64,000 nt of DNA from Onchocerca volvulus (taxonomy: Eukaryota; Nematoda; Chromadorea; Rhabditida; Onchocercidae), in contig HG738139.1 in NCBI GenBank assembly GCA_000499405.2, positions 14,155,826-14,219,825 on the forward strand, written 5' to 3'. Numbering within the stretch: position 1 is the first letter of the stretch; every line of letters begins with the position of its first letter. This document shows, piece by piece, positions 24,910 through 38,865 of this stretch. The position numbers and the translations under genes are program-made. Below the pieces are notes generated by a model. That model did not search any database. It was not told the origin of the DNA and was given only the letters and a program-made list of their open reading frames with translations.

Positions 24910-27900
24910 ATGGCGGATGACAAGGAATTAATTGATTTTGTGAAGCAAAAAATAGACAGAGAAACTACGAAAATTGATGTGCAAAGAATGACATCTCACT
25001 CAACAGTTAATAATATTCAGAATAAATTGCATGGAACAGGCGATATCAATCAAGTAGTTGTATCATATAATGACGAAAAAGGTCCTTGTTGAATTTTGAC
25101 GTGAAATTTTGATATTTTTGGAAAAAAAGTTTAGTTGAAAACTAAACAAACATAGTGTAGTGATTTGGATAAACGAAAAATTGATACCGCTCATTTGATC
25201 TCCAAAAAAGTAAATATAGCAGAAAATAAACAGTCTAAAATGTAGATGATTTAATACAGAATAGATAAGTTTGAAATAATAATGCTTGGCATTCTAGTAG
25301 GTTAGTAATACCATAATATTATATGTAGAATTATGCATTCATGATGCTATTAGTTTTGGAAAGTTGTCCTAAGTTTAAATTTTTTGGCTGTTGTTAAATT
25401 GATACATCAAAATGAAATATTTTGCATATGTGGAAATTATTTGAGAAATGGGATATGATGTTAAAATAAGTTATAAAAAAAAATTAATAAATTTTTATCT
25501 AATTTAACATTAATGACTCCAGTTTTTTCTATATTGTTCTTGAATAAAAATTTTAGAAAATAGGGGGAACATTTAGAAAATTCATCAGATCATTTCCTTA
25601 TATTCTCATTATTAATTTTATTTATAAATTTTGGTTAAGAAATAATATAAGGATCAAAATTAGCGTGATTTTGAAAAAATGATGATTTTTTATCTACTGC
25701 CTAAATTATAGAATATCATACTTAACTCTTCATCATGATTAAAATTTAAAACAATTTGGACACTTTGAAAATCTGTAACAAAGTCCTCATGTTATAGAGT
25801 ATTCCTATAAGTGTTTTGGCATTTATCATTAAAATATAGAAGATTTAGTCATTTATTTCTTTCAGTAACCTCTGTTTCACTCTGGTTTCTTGATCTCATA
25901 TCTCATATGTTCTTGATTTCATATGTGTATAATTTTTCTATCTCAAAGCCTAGTTTTTTCTTGGAAAACATTCTAATTTCCTTTTTAGATAACGAGAAAT
26001 ATTCGAATAGAAGTCCAATAACCTCGAGATTCCAAGAAGCAGTAATTGAAATCAGTGGCATGACATGTCATTCATGCGTAAATAATATCGAGGAGACTGT
26101 TGGAAGAAACGATGGCATAAAATCAATTTCCGTTTCACTTAATAAATCTGAAGGTGATCATTTTTAGCTGTGGTTTTCCAAACATGAAGTAAAGAATTTC
26201 TTGAATTGTTGATGATAAATAAGCAAATCAGATAAGTAAAATAAGTAAAATTTAGCCCCACTTAACTTTGAAATCTTAGAGAATGTTTGTGAAATGAAAT
26301 TTTAGGATGACAAGCTAATTCAATATTGTAATGTTCCTGCATGAAACATTCAAAGTCAATATTGTAATTTTCCTGCATGAAATATTCTTCTTTTTGCTTT
26401 TTACTTCTCTGATTAAAGCCGTTTCATTGTTCATTCTGTTCTGTGGTTTTAATTCGGTTTTTTATTCATTTAAGGACGGATTGTATACGATTCTTCCAAA
26501 TGGAATTCGCAGATGGTTGTTGAATTGATCACTGATATGGGTTTTGATGCGCAATTGCTACAAACTCAAGGTATTCTGTTTTTTGAATAAGTTTGTATGA
26601 ATAATTGTCAAAAATATGCAGACCTAAGGCGATATAGCCCGTCAATTTTTGAACTATGTTTTAATATTATTAGGCGGAAAAACCAATTTACATAAACAAT
26701 TCGAAAATTGCACCAAACATCAAGGGAAGCTGGCGTATGACTTTTTTCAACGCGTTTAAAACAAAAAAATACTCAGAACTCTTTCAATATATTGTAGATT
26801 TGTTTCTTGAAATATTACATGTATTTTGTTCTTAAATGAGGAATTAATAAAGATTCCTTTTCTAAAGGAAATTCAAGTTCCAATCAGTTAAATTTTCTTT
26901 GGAAATTTATGAAATTAATTTATCAAAATTGTTTTTCTGCATTTTCAAGATATCTGTGATTTTTCAAATAGCGTCATTTTTCAGATTATTCCAAGGAAAG
27001 ATCAATTGATGAATCTCCATCAATTTTACATAAAAAGAAGGATAGTATATGTGAAGTTAATAAATCCACCGTAAAAACTGAAAAAAAGACAGCGAAATTC
27101 GCCCACCTGAATGATGATTCCATCGAAAAACGAACATTTTCAGTGGAAGGAATGACATGTGCTTCATGTGTTGCATATATAGAACGGAATATTGGAAAAC
27201 TGAAAGGTTTTGTCATTTTTTTGTTGCTGATATATATATAATAAATTAAGTGAAAAAATGGCATCTATTAACCCATAATTTTTGTTTACTGATATGATCT
27301 AGGACAAGTACATTCGACAGTGTAATCTTTTTTTTTTTCTTGAATTTTCTGTAAATAGACTAAAACTTCTAAGTTTTTTTCGATTATTTTTTAATCTTGA
27401 TTTCAAACAAAAATTCAGCTCCCATTTTGTTGGTGTTATCGATTACTACTACTAAAGCAATAAAAGTGATTTAAGCTGCCAAGGCTTATCTTTCATATAA
27501 TTATATTATGCTTCTAAAAAATTTGGAATAACAAATAATTTTGCTTTTTATAGTTTTACTTGTTTTGTAAAATATGAAATTCCAGGTGTGCATTCTGTAG
27601 TCGTGGCTTTGATGTCATCGAAAGCGGAAGTGGTGTATGATTCGCTGGTAATCGCTGCCGAACACATAGCTGAAGAAATCAATCTGCTAGGTTATCGAGC
27701 TACAATCATCGATGATGGATTTAAAAATCATACTGTACTAAATTTGTTGGTAAGTGTTATCTGTACTCAATTAATTATGTTAGTCATTAATTATTTTTAT
27801 TATTGTTGCTGGTTGTTTGATTTTAGTTATGTTATTTTTTTTTTTTGGTTATGTTATTTTAATTATGTTTTTCGATATTATTTTTCATATTAAAATTTAT

Positions 27901-30900
27901 TTTTTTTCGTGAAAAACTATAAAGTTCAAAAAGCAATTTGAAATTAATCAAAGCTTCTCTTCAGGCATTCTTTCATCTATGTTATCATTTTCGTATTATC
28001 AGGATGATAATCAAACGAATTTCTATCTTGTACGATAATCATAGTTGCACTTTTGATCAGAATTGATTTGTTTGCTAGAGACATTTTTAATTTTCGTAAC
28101 TAAATCTTTTTTTATTGTGTTATTTTTCCTGTATAGTATACGAATGCAAATATACATAGCAAATTCAAGTATTGCTGCTTGCTGTTAGACTTTAAACTAA
28201 GATCATTTTAAATTAATACAATCATTATGACAGTTCTTGGATGATTTCGTGCTTTACACAATTTGGGTAGTAATAAGTGATTTTACTCATCATGCTATTT
28301 ATTAAATTAAATGAAGTTGTTGATTTCAGATTAATGGATTATCATCAGGAACCTGTGTGCAACGAATTGAGTCGCATGTTGTTGCCAGGAAGGGAATCGA
28401 GTCATGTTCGGTTTCGTTAGCAACATCTTCTGCAAGGATTGAATATACTCCTATGTTTATAGGCCCACGTGATATTATCAAAGTGATTGAGGTAAGAAGC
28501 TTTAGTCAAATTGATAAATACTTACTCAACTAAATTCTCAACTTAATGAAATTTTATATCATTGCTTCTTTTATTTATAATAAATTCATTGAGGATTTGG
28601 GATATTCTGCAACAGTAGCATGTCACGACGAACAGTTGAAAAGACTCGATCACTCGGCGGAAGTAGCAAAGTATGTTAGTTTTCTAAAGGAATATGGGGT
28701 GTATATTTCCATATATAATTTTACTGATTTAGTAGTTGGAAATATTTATTAATATTTGTAAGGAATCAGTTTGTTCAGTGATCATACTTAAACTAAACGT
28801 TCTACCCAATGTTATGAGTAAACTCTTCAATGTTTATCTATAATTGCGAATAAATTTTCCAGTATCTTGTAGGCAAATGTAAAATGAGTTTTGGTTTTCC
28901 AAATCTGTATTATTTTTGATCATACGTTTAAGTTAATGTTGTAATTGGATTAATATAAATTTTTTTATATTTAAATTGTACTTCAGATGGAGAACTTCGC
29001 TGCTGGTATCACTATTATTTGGGATACCGGTAATGGGTATAATGATTTATTTCCATTGGTTCCTCCATACACCAATGCATCCTGAGATGCAGACAGCTGT
29101 ATTTACTCCTGCACTCAGTTTGGATAATCTCATTTTATTTATTCTATGCACACCTGTTCAGGTACTAATTCTTTATAAATATTTCTTTAGTCTGCTCTAT
29201 TTCACGATAATTTTCATGCATCATTTGCAGTTTTTTTTTTTTGCGGTTAACTAAAGTAGGAAGTCCAAAACAAATCAATAAATGTTGATTACTGTGTGCC
29301 ATTTTACTTTGATGTTTTATTTAATCACTTAATTGATATTTACTTAGTATTATACTTTCATATATTCATGCTGTATTATTGTCATCGATATGTTTCAATT
29401 TTTTTTTTTTTTTAGTTATTTGGTGGAAAATATTTTTATTTACAAAGCTGGAAAGCTGTGAAACACGGTTTAGCGAATATGGATGTTTTAATTGTGCTTG
29501 CAACAACCACTTCGTATTTATATTCCATAACAGTTGTTGTCATAGCCATTATTTTAAGGTAAAAATTTGCAGAAGCTCAATAATTTTTAGGGGACAGAAT
29601 ATTGTATTGTTAAATTGAAATATTACTGTAGAATCGTTGAATTTCATGAATGTTTTAATATCACAAGTTTTATTAGAGGGAAATCAGCAATTTTTATTCC
29701 ATACTGTATTAAATTTAAACAAATTTTGACTCCACATGGATATCTAAATATAAAATAATGGTTTAATCTTAAGCAAAAGTTTCCCCTCTAAAATGTTGCG
29801 TTGTTACTTATACTTCCTGGCATATCTATATATTTATATGATTTTATATTTTCAATTATTATTTTCTTTTATTCTCTTTAACGGTATTTCAGATTTGCCC
29901 TTTTTTTAGATGGCCGAGCAGTCCGATGACTTTTTTCGATGTTACTCCAATGTTAATAACTTTCGTTTCGTTAGGTCGGTGGTTGGAGTATAAGGCAAAA
30001 GGTAAAACGTCGGAAGCTTTAAGTAAGCTGATGTCATTACAAGCGAAAGAAGCAATTTTAGTAACTAAAGATGACGATGGACGTATCTTATCTGAACAAA
30101 ATATTGATGTCGAATTGGTCAGTTTGATTAGAGAAAAATGTTTATTTATTTTGGCTTATTTTACGCATGTAGGAAATGCTGAAGATACCTATTATATTGA
30201 ATGGAAGTAAATGAAAGTGATAATTTGATTGTCTAATTTTCTGAATTTTTCCAGGTTCAAAGAGGTGATTTATTGAAAGTTGTTCCGGGTGCTAAGATTC
30301 CGGCTGATGGAATTGTTGTGGATGGTCAAAGTACAGCGGATGAATCATTTGTAACTGGAGAATCGATGCCTGTTGTCAAAAGAGAAGGTAGTTTTACAAT
30401 TCCTTCATTCCTGCTTTAATTTTTTTTTTTAAATTTGCTGCGGTAATTTTGTTTTTCATGTGATCATTGATGATCATATAAATGTGACCAGTTTGTGATC
30501 CTTTTTTTTTTTATTCACATATCGATTAGCATAATAACTGGGAAAGAAGTCATCGTAGAAAGAAATGAAATAATGGAATACCATGTAAAATTTTAACACT
30601 TTAAATCTATTTCATTGTAGCAAGCAGCATAGATATGTGATGTTAATGTAATAAAAAAAACTTTACAAATGTGGAATTCTCCACCCAATTGTTGAATAAT
30701 CCATGATTGCGATAAAAATAAGAAACCAATAACTATCATTTATTTTAGTTATTGAAATAGTAGATATCATTTATTGTCGCTCAAATATATTCCAGGTAGC
30801 ACAGTAATAGGTGGTTCTGTAAATCAACATGGAACATTGTTGATCCAGACATCTCATGTTGGTCAAGAAACAACTTTGGCACAAATTGTGCGTTTGGTCG

Positions 30901-33900
30901 AGGAGGCGCAAACTTCTAAAGTACATTCCCTCTGTTTTTGAATAGTAAAGGGGATTTTATATCTATAATTTTTCGTTATATTTAAAATGTTCGGTTTTAT
31001 TTAACTATTTCACTATTTTAAATTATATAATTTTATTCTTTTATAGGCCCCAATACAACAAACAGCTGACCGAATAGCCGGTCTTTTTGTACCAGTAGTT
31101 ATTGGTTTAGCTACATTAACACTTGCTGTCTGGATTTTTGTTGGTTTCTATGTCATGGATGTCAAGTTTATGGTACGATTTTTCTTTTTGTTTTACAGTA
31201 TGAAATAAGAAATATGAAAGGGAATATCTGATATGTGTGGGGAAATGTAATCAGTATAAATTAGCTATTAAATTAATATCAAATAAAAACGAAATCTCAT
31301 GTCAGTTAACCGAAGATTGATTTTATCATTGGAATATTTTCTTCACATAAATGTGTTTATTTCTTTGACTGTCTAACTATAATAAAAACTATCATGTTAG
31401 TCATGTTTCTGAATGTTTAAATAATTCGAACTTTTTTTTTTGGTCATTGTAGAGAGAGATATAAGAGAGGGATAACAAAGAATTGATATCCTGATAAATG
31501 AGTAAAATATTATAGAGAAAAGTGCTTTTGACGGTGATATAGAGTATTTAAAAGACTGCATATTAAATTGCTGCTGAGAACTTTGTTTTAAATGCTTGGA
31601 GCTGTCATGAGAGATTTTAAAATCCAAACTATAGTATGAGTTAACAAATATTCAAAATCTGTTGTGCCATTTTTCTTTTTTTAAGGATAAAAGGTCAAAC
31701 ATGGAAGCCATATTGAAGCGAGCTTTCGAAGCAGCCATCACAGTGTTAGCAATAGCATGTCCGTGTTCGTTAGGCTTGGCAACACCGACGGCAGTGATGG
31801 TTGGTACAGGTATCGGTGCTGTTAATGGTATACTCATCAAAGGTGGTGAACCATTAGAAATGGCCCATAAGGTAAGCAGCGGTTATTGTTACCCCCAAAG
31901 ATTTGGGGATATTTGTGAATTGTAAATTTGTAGCTGAAGAAATTTATTTTTAATTATTTTCAAATATTATATGCAGATAAAGAAAAAATGTTCTTTTTTT
32001 TTTTTTCAGATTACGACAGTTGTTATGGATAAAACTGGAACCATAACCAAAGGTCGTCCATGGGTAGTAGTGGTTCATACACTGATCTCGGAAAATCGTT
32101 TATCGCTACTGAAATTGTTTGCAGCTATTGGTTCGGCTGAATCAAACAGCGAACATCCTATTGCAAATTCAATTACTTCCTTTGTAAAGGAAGTAAGTAA
32201 TGCTAAATGATTTTATGGAAACAAATTATGTAAAATTTCAGCAGAAATTTTCGGAAATTCCTTCCGAGACAATTTACTGATTCATAAGACTCTGCAATTA
32301 TCCATTTTTATTTTGCAGTTGTTAAATACGAAAGAATGGGCCACTGTGCGACGGTTTCATGCATCGGCTGGAAATGGCATTGCTTGTGAAGTGCAGAAAA
32401 TCGATGATATGTTGCTTAGTACATTACAAGAGAAAGAATCTCAGATCGGTTCGGTAATCAAATTAAACAGTGGTGATGTCACGTTGATCAGGAAAGAACA
32501 CTACGGTAATCTACAGAATATAGTTTTCTTTAACGTCTTCCACGTACTAGTGGTATTGTGTTTTTTAATTCTTTCAGCAGTTACTTCTCTACGAAATGTC
32601 TTATCTTTTATTATGATTACAGAAGATATTTTCCAGGCATTTATGACGAATGCCTTTAGATATTGCCGTAGATGGGAAAAATTCTTTTTTTTTTCTTCAT
32701 CTGTTCTAAAAGATTTGTCACAGCATATTGAATTATGAAGTTATGCGTACTATTTGTTTAATTGTATTTTTCTTTGATAAAAAATATTCGACATCGTTAT
32801 TATCATTTGAATTTTCTATTTAAATTTCATTTCTTGATCTTTGTGTACAATAAGAAAAAGTAAAGGATTAGAATCTTTTTATAGATGTGCACGAATCCAT
32901 ATTTAATGATAATAAGCCATTTCGAGTTGTAATTGGTAATGAACGATGGATGGCCAAAAATGCAGTTCCAGTTGATGAGTACGTTGGAAATCTCATCAAG
33001 GAGCAACAGGCAGCTGGACATATATCTGTTATGTGTGCTATAAACGGTAAAAAATAATAATATTAATATTTTATGAAATTTTTCAAACTTTAATATATAA
33101 TAGATAAAATAAGCAATACCAGGTAATTTTTCAATAGTTATCATATTAGATGTTATTGCTGATAAAATGGTTATTCATTTCACTTTCCAGGTAATTCTTA
33201 AATAGATATCAAATGGAAATATTAGATGTTATTGCTGATAAAATGGTTATTCATTTCACTAACTTATCTATCGTAACGTGTTATATTTCAAGAAAACTAT
33301 GAGATGAAGGATCGTAGGAGTGCTAGTAGCATATTACAGTACATAGATGATGGACACCACAACGATATATTAATATTAAAGCAATCACGATAAAACATGC
33401 TTATCATCTTTTTCATATTTCAGGTTATATTGTTGCGACAATAAGTATAGCAGATGTAGTAAAAAATGAAAGTGCTCTTGCCGTTTGGGCTCTGCAGCGT
33501 ATGAATATAAGAGTAATTCTTTTGACGGGTGATAATGCTCATACTGCAGAAGCAACTGCTAAACAAGTTGGTATCCGCGAAGTATTTGCCGAAGTTTTGC
33601 CAAATCAAAAACGTATTAAAATTGAGCAATTGCAGGTATTTTATAAATGCTTTCTCAAAAAAATTTTAACTTAATCATACCATTAGTATATAAATCATAG
33701 ATTTTAACGATAAATTTTAACTGTACTATATTTAAGTAATATTTAAAAATTTTCTCAAAGTTTTGAAATAAGTTTTGGTGACCCGAGTATTATTGTAATT
33801 GTTGGCTCTTTTGGGTATGAACTTTTATTTCCCTTTTTACTGCAATTTAAAATTTCCCCGTACCAATTTTTACTGAAGTAATATGAAAAATGCAGTCCTC

Positions 33901-35844
33901 AAGCATTTTTCTTTGATCTTCTATGCAATTTTTTCCTAGTTTTCCCGTTACCTTTAGGATGCATCTTTCTTTTTTTTCGCTCCATATAATAACTCAACTT
34001 TTTTTTTTTATTTGATTTGTCTTATATATTTACTTTTCAAAGATGACGAGAATTTCGATTAATCGAATTGAAATCACCTGACATTAAGATATATCTTCTT
34101 ACATCGAATGTCGCAAACAACATCTAATTTTCCTCGCCTTCCATTCCAGGAAATGAAAGAGCGTGTAGCGATGGTTGGTGATGGAATAAATGATAGTCCA
34201 GCTTTGGCTAGTGCTGATGTTGGCATTGCTATTGCAGCTGGTTCAGATGTTGCAATCGAAAGTGCAGGTATCGTCCTAGTAAAAGTAAGATTTTTCAATT
34301 CAGTTCTACTTTAGAACAACATCAGTTAAAACATCATTTAGTTTCTCATATCTACAATTGAGATTTATTTTTAATTTTTTTTTTTTTAATCAACTATTAC
34401 TCTTTCGGAGCAAAGATTGGATTAGAAAAATTAGAATAGATATTTCCGGAAAAGTAATAAATACCATCATTAAAACAATAATCCAACATAAAAAGTAAAT
34501 GTACTGATGCAAGTAAGTAAGTGATCTGATTAATATTGCTACTGTTTTTCAGAATGATCTTATTGATGTAGTAGCAGCGATTGATTTATCGAAAAAAACG
34601 ACACGTCGTATACAGCTTAATTTCTTGTTCGCTGTATTATATAATGTTATTGGAATCCCTATCGCTGCCGGTTAGTTCTTCTTTTATAAATTCAGTTTTT
34701 TATGTGAATAAAAATTATCTGGTTTAGTTTATGATTCTATTGAAGAAGATTTCTTGAAGAATTGGTAAAAATTGCTCCTTTTAGATCGGCTCAAACTTGC
34801 AACTACGTGGCATGTAACAATGTTACATATATATGTTTTGATATAATTGGAAAAACATTAGATTAAAAAAGTATGATGAACGCAGGAAGGAAGGAAAGAA
34901 AAAATAATAGAATTTGAAGTAAAAATAAATTCGAAAGAATTAAGAAAAGAGATTTAGTCTGAATTTGATAGTTTCATCAAGTTTGCATGGTTAAAGTTTG
35001 AAAATTATCAAAAAATATTTATTTGAATGTTCAGTATTTGTGTTTTATTTTTAAATAATCATTGATACTAATTTTGATTTAACTACCGATTCTCATCACA
35101 TGCGGATAAATTTATTGTTTAAAACCTAATAGTTATTATTTATATTATCCTACCATAAACTGTCAAAGTAATAGTATTTTTATGACTATGATAATGTTAA
35201 CACATTAATGTTAATAACACTGGTTGATAAAATTTTAAAAATAAAATTTTAAAATAAAATTATCATCTTAGGTGTTTTCATGCCTTGGGGTTTTACAATT
35301 CAACCCTGGATGGCAGCAGCAGCAATGGCTTTGTCATCAGTCAGTGTTGTCGTCTCATCTTTATTGCTAAAATTATACAGGCAAGTTATTATTTCACTAC
35401 ATTTCATAATTTCCGATTTTTAAAATTCCCGTAATATTATAACTGATTTGTAAATCAAGAGGCGCAATTGTTTAATTTTGTCATAATACGAATTTTCCTT
35501 CGTAGAAAATTTGTACTCTTCGAAGAGAAATTTTTAACTCTTAATGTAATCATTTTTTTTATCCGCCAATTAATCACTTATTTCTCTCGTATATTTTAGA
35601 TCCTAAGACCTTATTTAGGAAGCCAACTCAGCAAAGTTTGTCGTGTGTAGAGTTTCATAATCATCAAGCACGTTTGGCAATGGGTGATTGGCCTGTTGTG
35701 GTACATCGTGGTTTGGATGATTTTGCGGTGAGACGAACATTATCAAGATTATCATTCAATTCAATTATTTCAACGATAAGCTCGATATTTGGTTCACAAC
35801 AAAGTATAAATCGTATTACACCACTCGATAGGTCTGTCAGTTAA
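24910..35844 (+). CDS. cua-1: Copper-transporting P1B-type ATPase (ATP7/CUA-1)
   Basis: Twenty-two exons sum to exactly 1162 codons (1161 aa): 24910-25081, 25989-26153, 26475-26570, 26985-27206, 27586-27749, 28330-28491, 28594-28670, 28987-29161, 29416-29558, 29910-30117, 30255-30387, 30796-30920, 31047-31172, 31686-31871, 32010-32192, 32319-32505, 32885-33046, 33424-33635, 34150-34284, 34553-34670, 35272-35380, 35619-35844. Four N-terminal HMA units: a half unit with MTSHST (27-32, no cysteines), GMTCHSC (81-87), GMTCASC (200-206), and GLSSGTC (276-282, one cysteine). The core has the actuator TGE (562-564), copper-site CPC (681-683), phosphorylated D725 in DKTGT, SEHP (765-768) and GDGIND (976-981). 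Family proteins pump Cu(I) into the secretory pathway or out of the cell. A TTTTTTTCAG acceptor directly before the ATG suggests trans-splicing. The last intron is GC-AG. Confidence 0.97.
26320..26388. repeat. Short tandem duplication in copper ATPase intron 2
   Basis: Two nearly identical units of about 32 bp (TCAATATTGTAATGTTCCTG and TCAATATTGTAATTTTCCTG, each followed by a CATGAAA.ATTC tail) at 26320-26351 and 26357-26388. Confidence 0.8.
33118..33260. repeat. Tandem duplication of about 70 bp in copper ATPase intron 17
   Basis: CCAGGTAATT followed by a variable part and then a 42-base block beginning ATATTAGATGTTATTGCTGA occurs twice (33143-33184 and 33219-33260, the block identical). 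Each copy carries a CCAGGTAATT stretch that looks like a splice junction, but no coding exon is associated. Confidence 0.85.
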
Positions 35845-35969
35845 TCTTGCAAGTGGTGGGAATATTTGTTGTATACATTTGGTTTGCTTACCTTATTTGT
35901 TTAAGATAGCTTTAATTAAATTTATACATTTACTTCGTTTATCTTTTGTATTTTAGGATGACTTTAATT

Positions 35970-35975
35970 AATAAA
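35970..35975 (+). terminator. Candidate polyadenylation signal for the copper ATPase
   Basis: AATAAA 126 bp after the stop codon, in an AT-rich 3' region. Such hexamers are frequent here by chance. Confidence 0.45.
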
Positions 35976-38865
35976 GGAAGAGGAGATTACTTATTTTTCA
36001 TTTGAAAATTAAGCAAACTTTATACACCCTTTGTTGCTTTCGGACATGTCTTGCTTTTTTCGAGTAAGATTAGATGTTACTTTTAAATTTATGCTGTTTA
36101 TACCTCTTCAATTGTAAATTTTCCAGAAATATATTTCTTTTAAGAACAATAAGGTTTCTATAAAATTTTGCATGATAGAGACTTACGAAATATTCAGAAA
36201 GCGATTTTTCAATCTATTCATAATTAGATAATATGGATATTTGCTGGATGAAAACTTTAATTAATTATGCAACCATATTTATTATTTTCAAAATAATAAC
36301 AGATAATAGCTGGAAATTATTTTTAGAAAACTTTTGCTTCAACGTAAGCCAAACGCTGATTCACCGGATTCACCGAACACTGCACTTGTTATCTAGATCT
36401 ATCCTCATTGCCTCTGTCGTTTGTTTCATTGTTACGTCAAAACCGCTGATTCTCCTTCGTGAATTCCGCGCTTTTTATAGATGTAAAATTCAAAGTGAAG
36501 TCGATTGAAATTATCAGAAAATTATGTGATAATGGACTTTGATTACTGTAGCTGCGCTATATATCTATCCTTTAAAAAAATCGATTAAAATCCCAACATC
36601 ATGAATATGACATTTTCAAGTGAGCTGTGATCGATTCTTGCGTATTATTTATTCTGCTCAAATTTCGGTTGTAAAGAATGACAAGGTCAATCAACTACCG
36701 GAAGAATGCTCTAATTGTCAGCTCTTTCTCGTTCTTATTTACTTGCCAGCTGAACCGTATAATATTAATTGTAATTTTCGGGTGAGATTTTGTCGATTTA
36801 TTTCATATTTTCGAGAATAAATATCCTTACTCTGCTTTGACACCATTTATTGCTCTCAATCCCTATTGCGGGAGGTTTATTAGACGAAAATTTCCATGAA
36901 GAAATTTGAAACAGAGCTGAAAAATGTCTGAAGAATAGATCTGTTTTAGAAATGGATTGTTTGAAATTTCACGTTTTGTATTTTTTTTTTTAATTTATAT
37001 TTAATTTGATCGTTTATACGTGTATACAGGTATCAATTTATGCTTTTGTTTCATATTTATATATTGTTTTTCTTAAAACGATGTCTATATTAAAATCAGT
37101 TACTGTTATCTCTAAGTTATTTTTTCCAAATTACGAGAAATCTTATTTCCTGATATCTTGATCATAACTTTTTTCCCGATTTTAAATTTCTTTATATCCA
37201 TATCTTATGTTACTCGTAAATTACTTTGATATTTACCATATTATTCAAGTTCTTTCAGTTTATTTAAAACTAATTCTATTTTACAATTATCTGTCATATA
37301 ATCTAATTTTTACTGGGTTATACTTTGCCATATGTATATTTCATCTGATAATACTGTATTTTACCATTTCTTTGTGATTAATAATTTGCAGCAAAAGATA
37401 CAGTCTAATCTCAATGATTGGCTTTCGAATTAAAACTCAGTTATAAATGTACCAGTTATTCGGTAACAACGATCCATTTTTGTTTATTAATCCAAAATCT
37501 GTTGAACTTGTATGACTAGGCTGATTTTTTTTTTCGATTGAAATTTAAACAAGACTATTTATGCATTTGCATTTTGAAAAATGAATAAGGTTTCAAAAAT
37601 TTCCAAATATCTGAGTGGTATGTAGATAACCGATGAGAGCTCCAACTTCGAAAGTGAGATAAATTATGAGTGTATAAATTTCATCATTTGAGATATTAAA
37701 TAGTTTCTCAATTCTGTTTTGAAATTTTATCTTTTTTATCTTTTTTTTTTTTGTAGGTATTATGTTACGCTATCACTGTTGTAGCTCTTTTTGACTTTCA
37801 GTATTTAAAATTTTTCTCACATTTTGAAGGCAGTGATTAAATAATATTACTATTTGCTTATTTTGTTTTGTTTTGTTTTCTTTTTTTTTTTTTTTTTCTT
37901 TCATTAATTTCACTGCTTCATTGTGGACATTAGTGATGATACAGCTTAGAGATCATATCTCTTTTTTCTTATGCATTTTAAGTATTTTTCTCTGTTAGCT
38001 TTTATACTTTTATACTAATATATTTTTCATTTATGTAATCTATTATTTATTTATGTAATCGATTATTTACTGCATATAATTTTCTGCATATGTCATTATT
38101 TTTTGCATTAAACAACAAACATTTACGTGATATTGCTATTTCACAAAACATAGTTAATCCAAATTTGATGACAAAATGAAAAAGTCTTTCGATTTAAAAT
38201 CCCATTCATTTGAGATATCATTACGCATTCCAATATGGCATAGATAAATTATGTAAGAACTTTGATTGCATTATTTATAATTTTATTTTTGATTAAAATT
38301 TTGATAATTACCATCAATAGAAAAACTTATTGATATAAAATCTTTTGCTGGATCTTAATTTTGTCATCGATAATTTATTTCAACCATTAAGTTTTGACCG
38401 GTTATTATAATAATTTTTTTAGTTTTATTAGGAGCTAACGATATTGTAGCATTATAAAAGATTTATTTTAAAATTTAATATAATTATCAACTCTATATTT
38501 CCCATAAATCACAGTCTGATTTTTCATCTTCTTTTCCTGAACAGCATCATAATAGCATATTCAAAATTCCTTCAGAATATATATTATCTGCTATTGTAAT
38601 AACAATTTAATGCTGATAAGATGAAAAAGATAGCTTTCCAAAATGCAGGCAAATATGCTCCGGGATGACATTTCTTTTGAGGTTTTAATATAGTTTGAGT
38701 TCGAGCTGGAATTTTAAAATTGCTAGAATTTGGGATGATTGAAGATAAAAGCACTGAGACATAAAAAGGCCTTAAATCTAGTTTAATTTAAACAGCAAAT
38801 ATTAAATCTCTAGAATCAAAGTCATGAAATCCGTTCCAATACTGATGTATAATTATGTCGTCGAT
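35976..38865. other. Intergenic, AT-rich, with one GC-richer patch
   Basis: This lies between two convergent genes. A less AT-rich patch at about 36340-36490 contains, on the minus strand, TATAAAAAGCGCGGAATTC followed by a short open frame from an ATG (MKQTTEAMRI). It might be a promoter or a relic. Long T tracts occur near 37740 and 37880. I see no supported gene. Confidence 0.4.
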
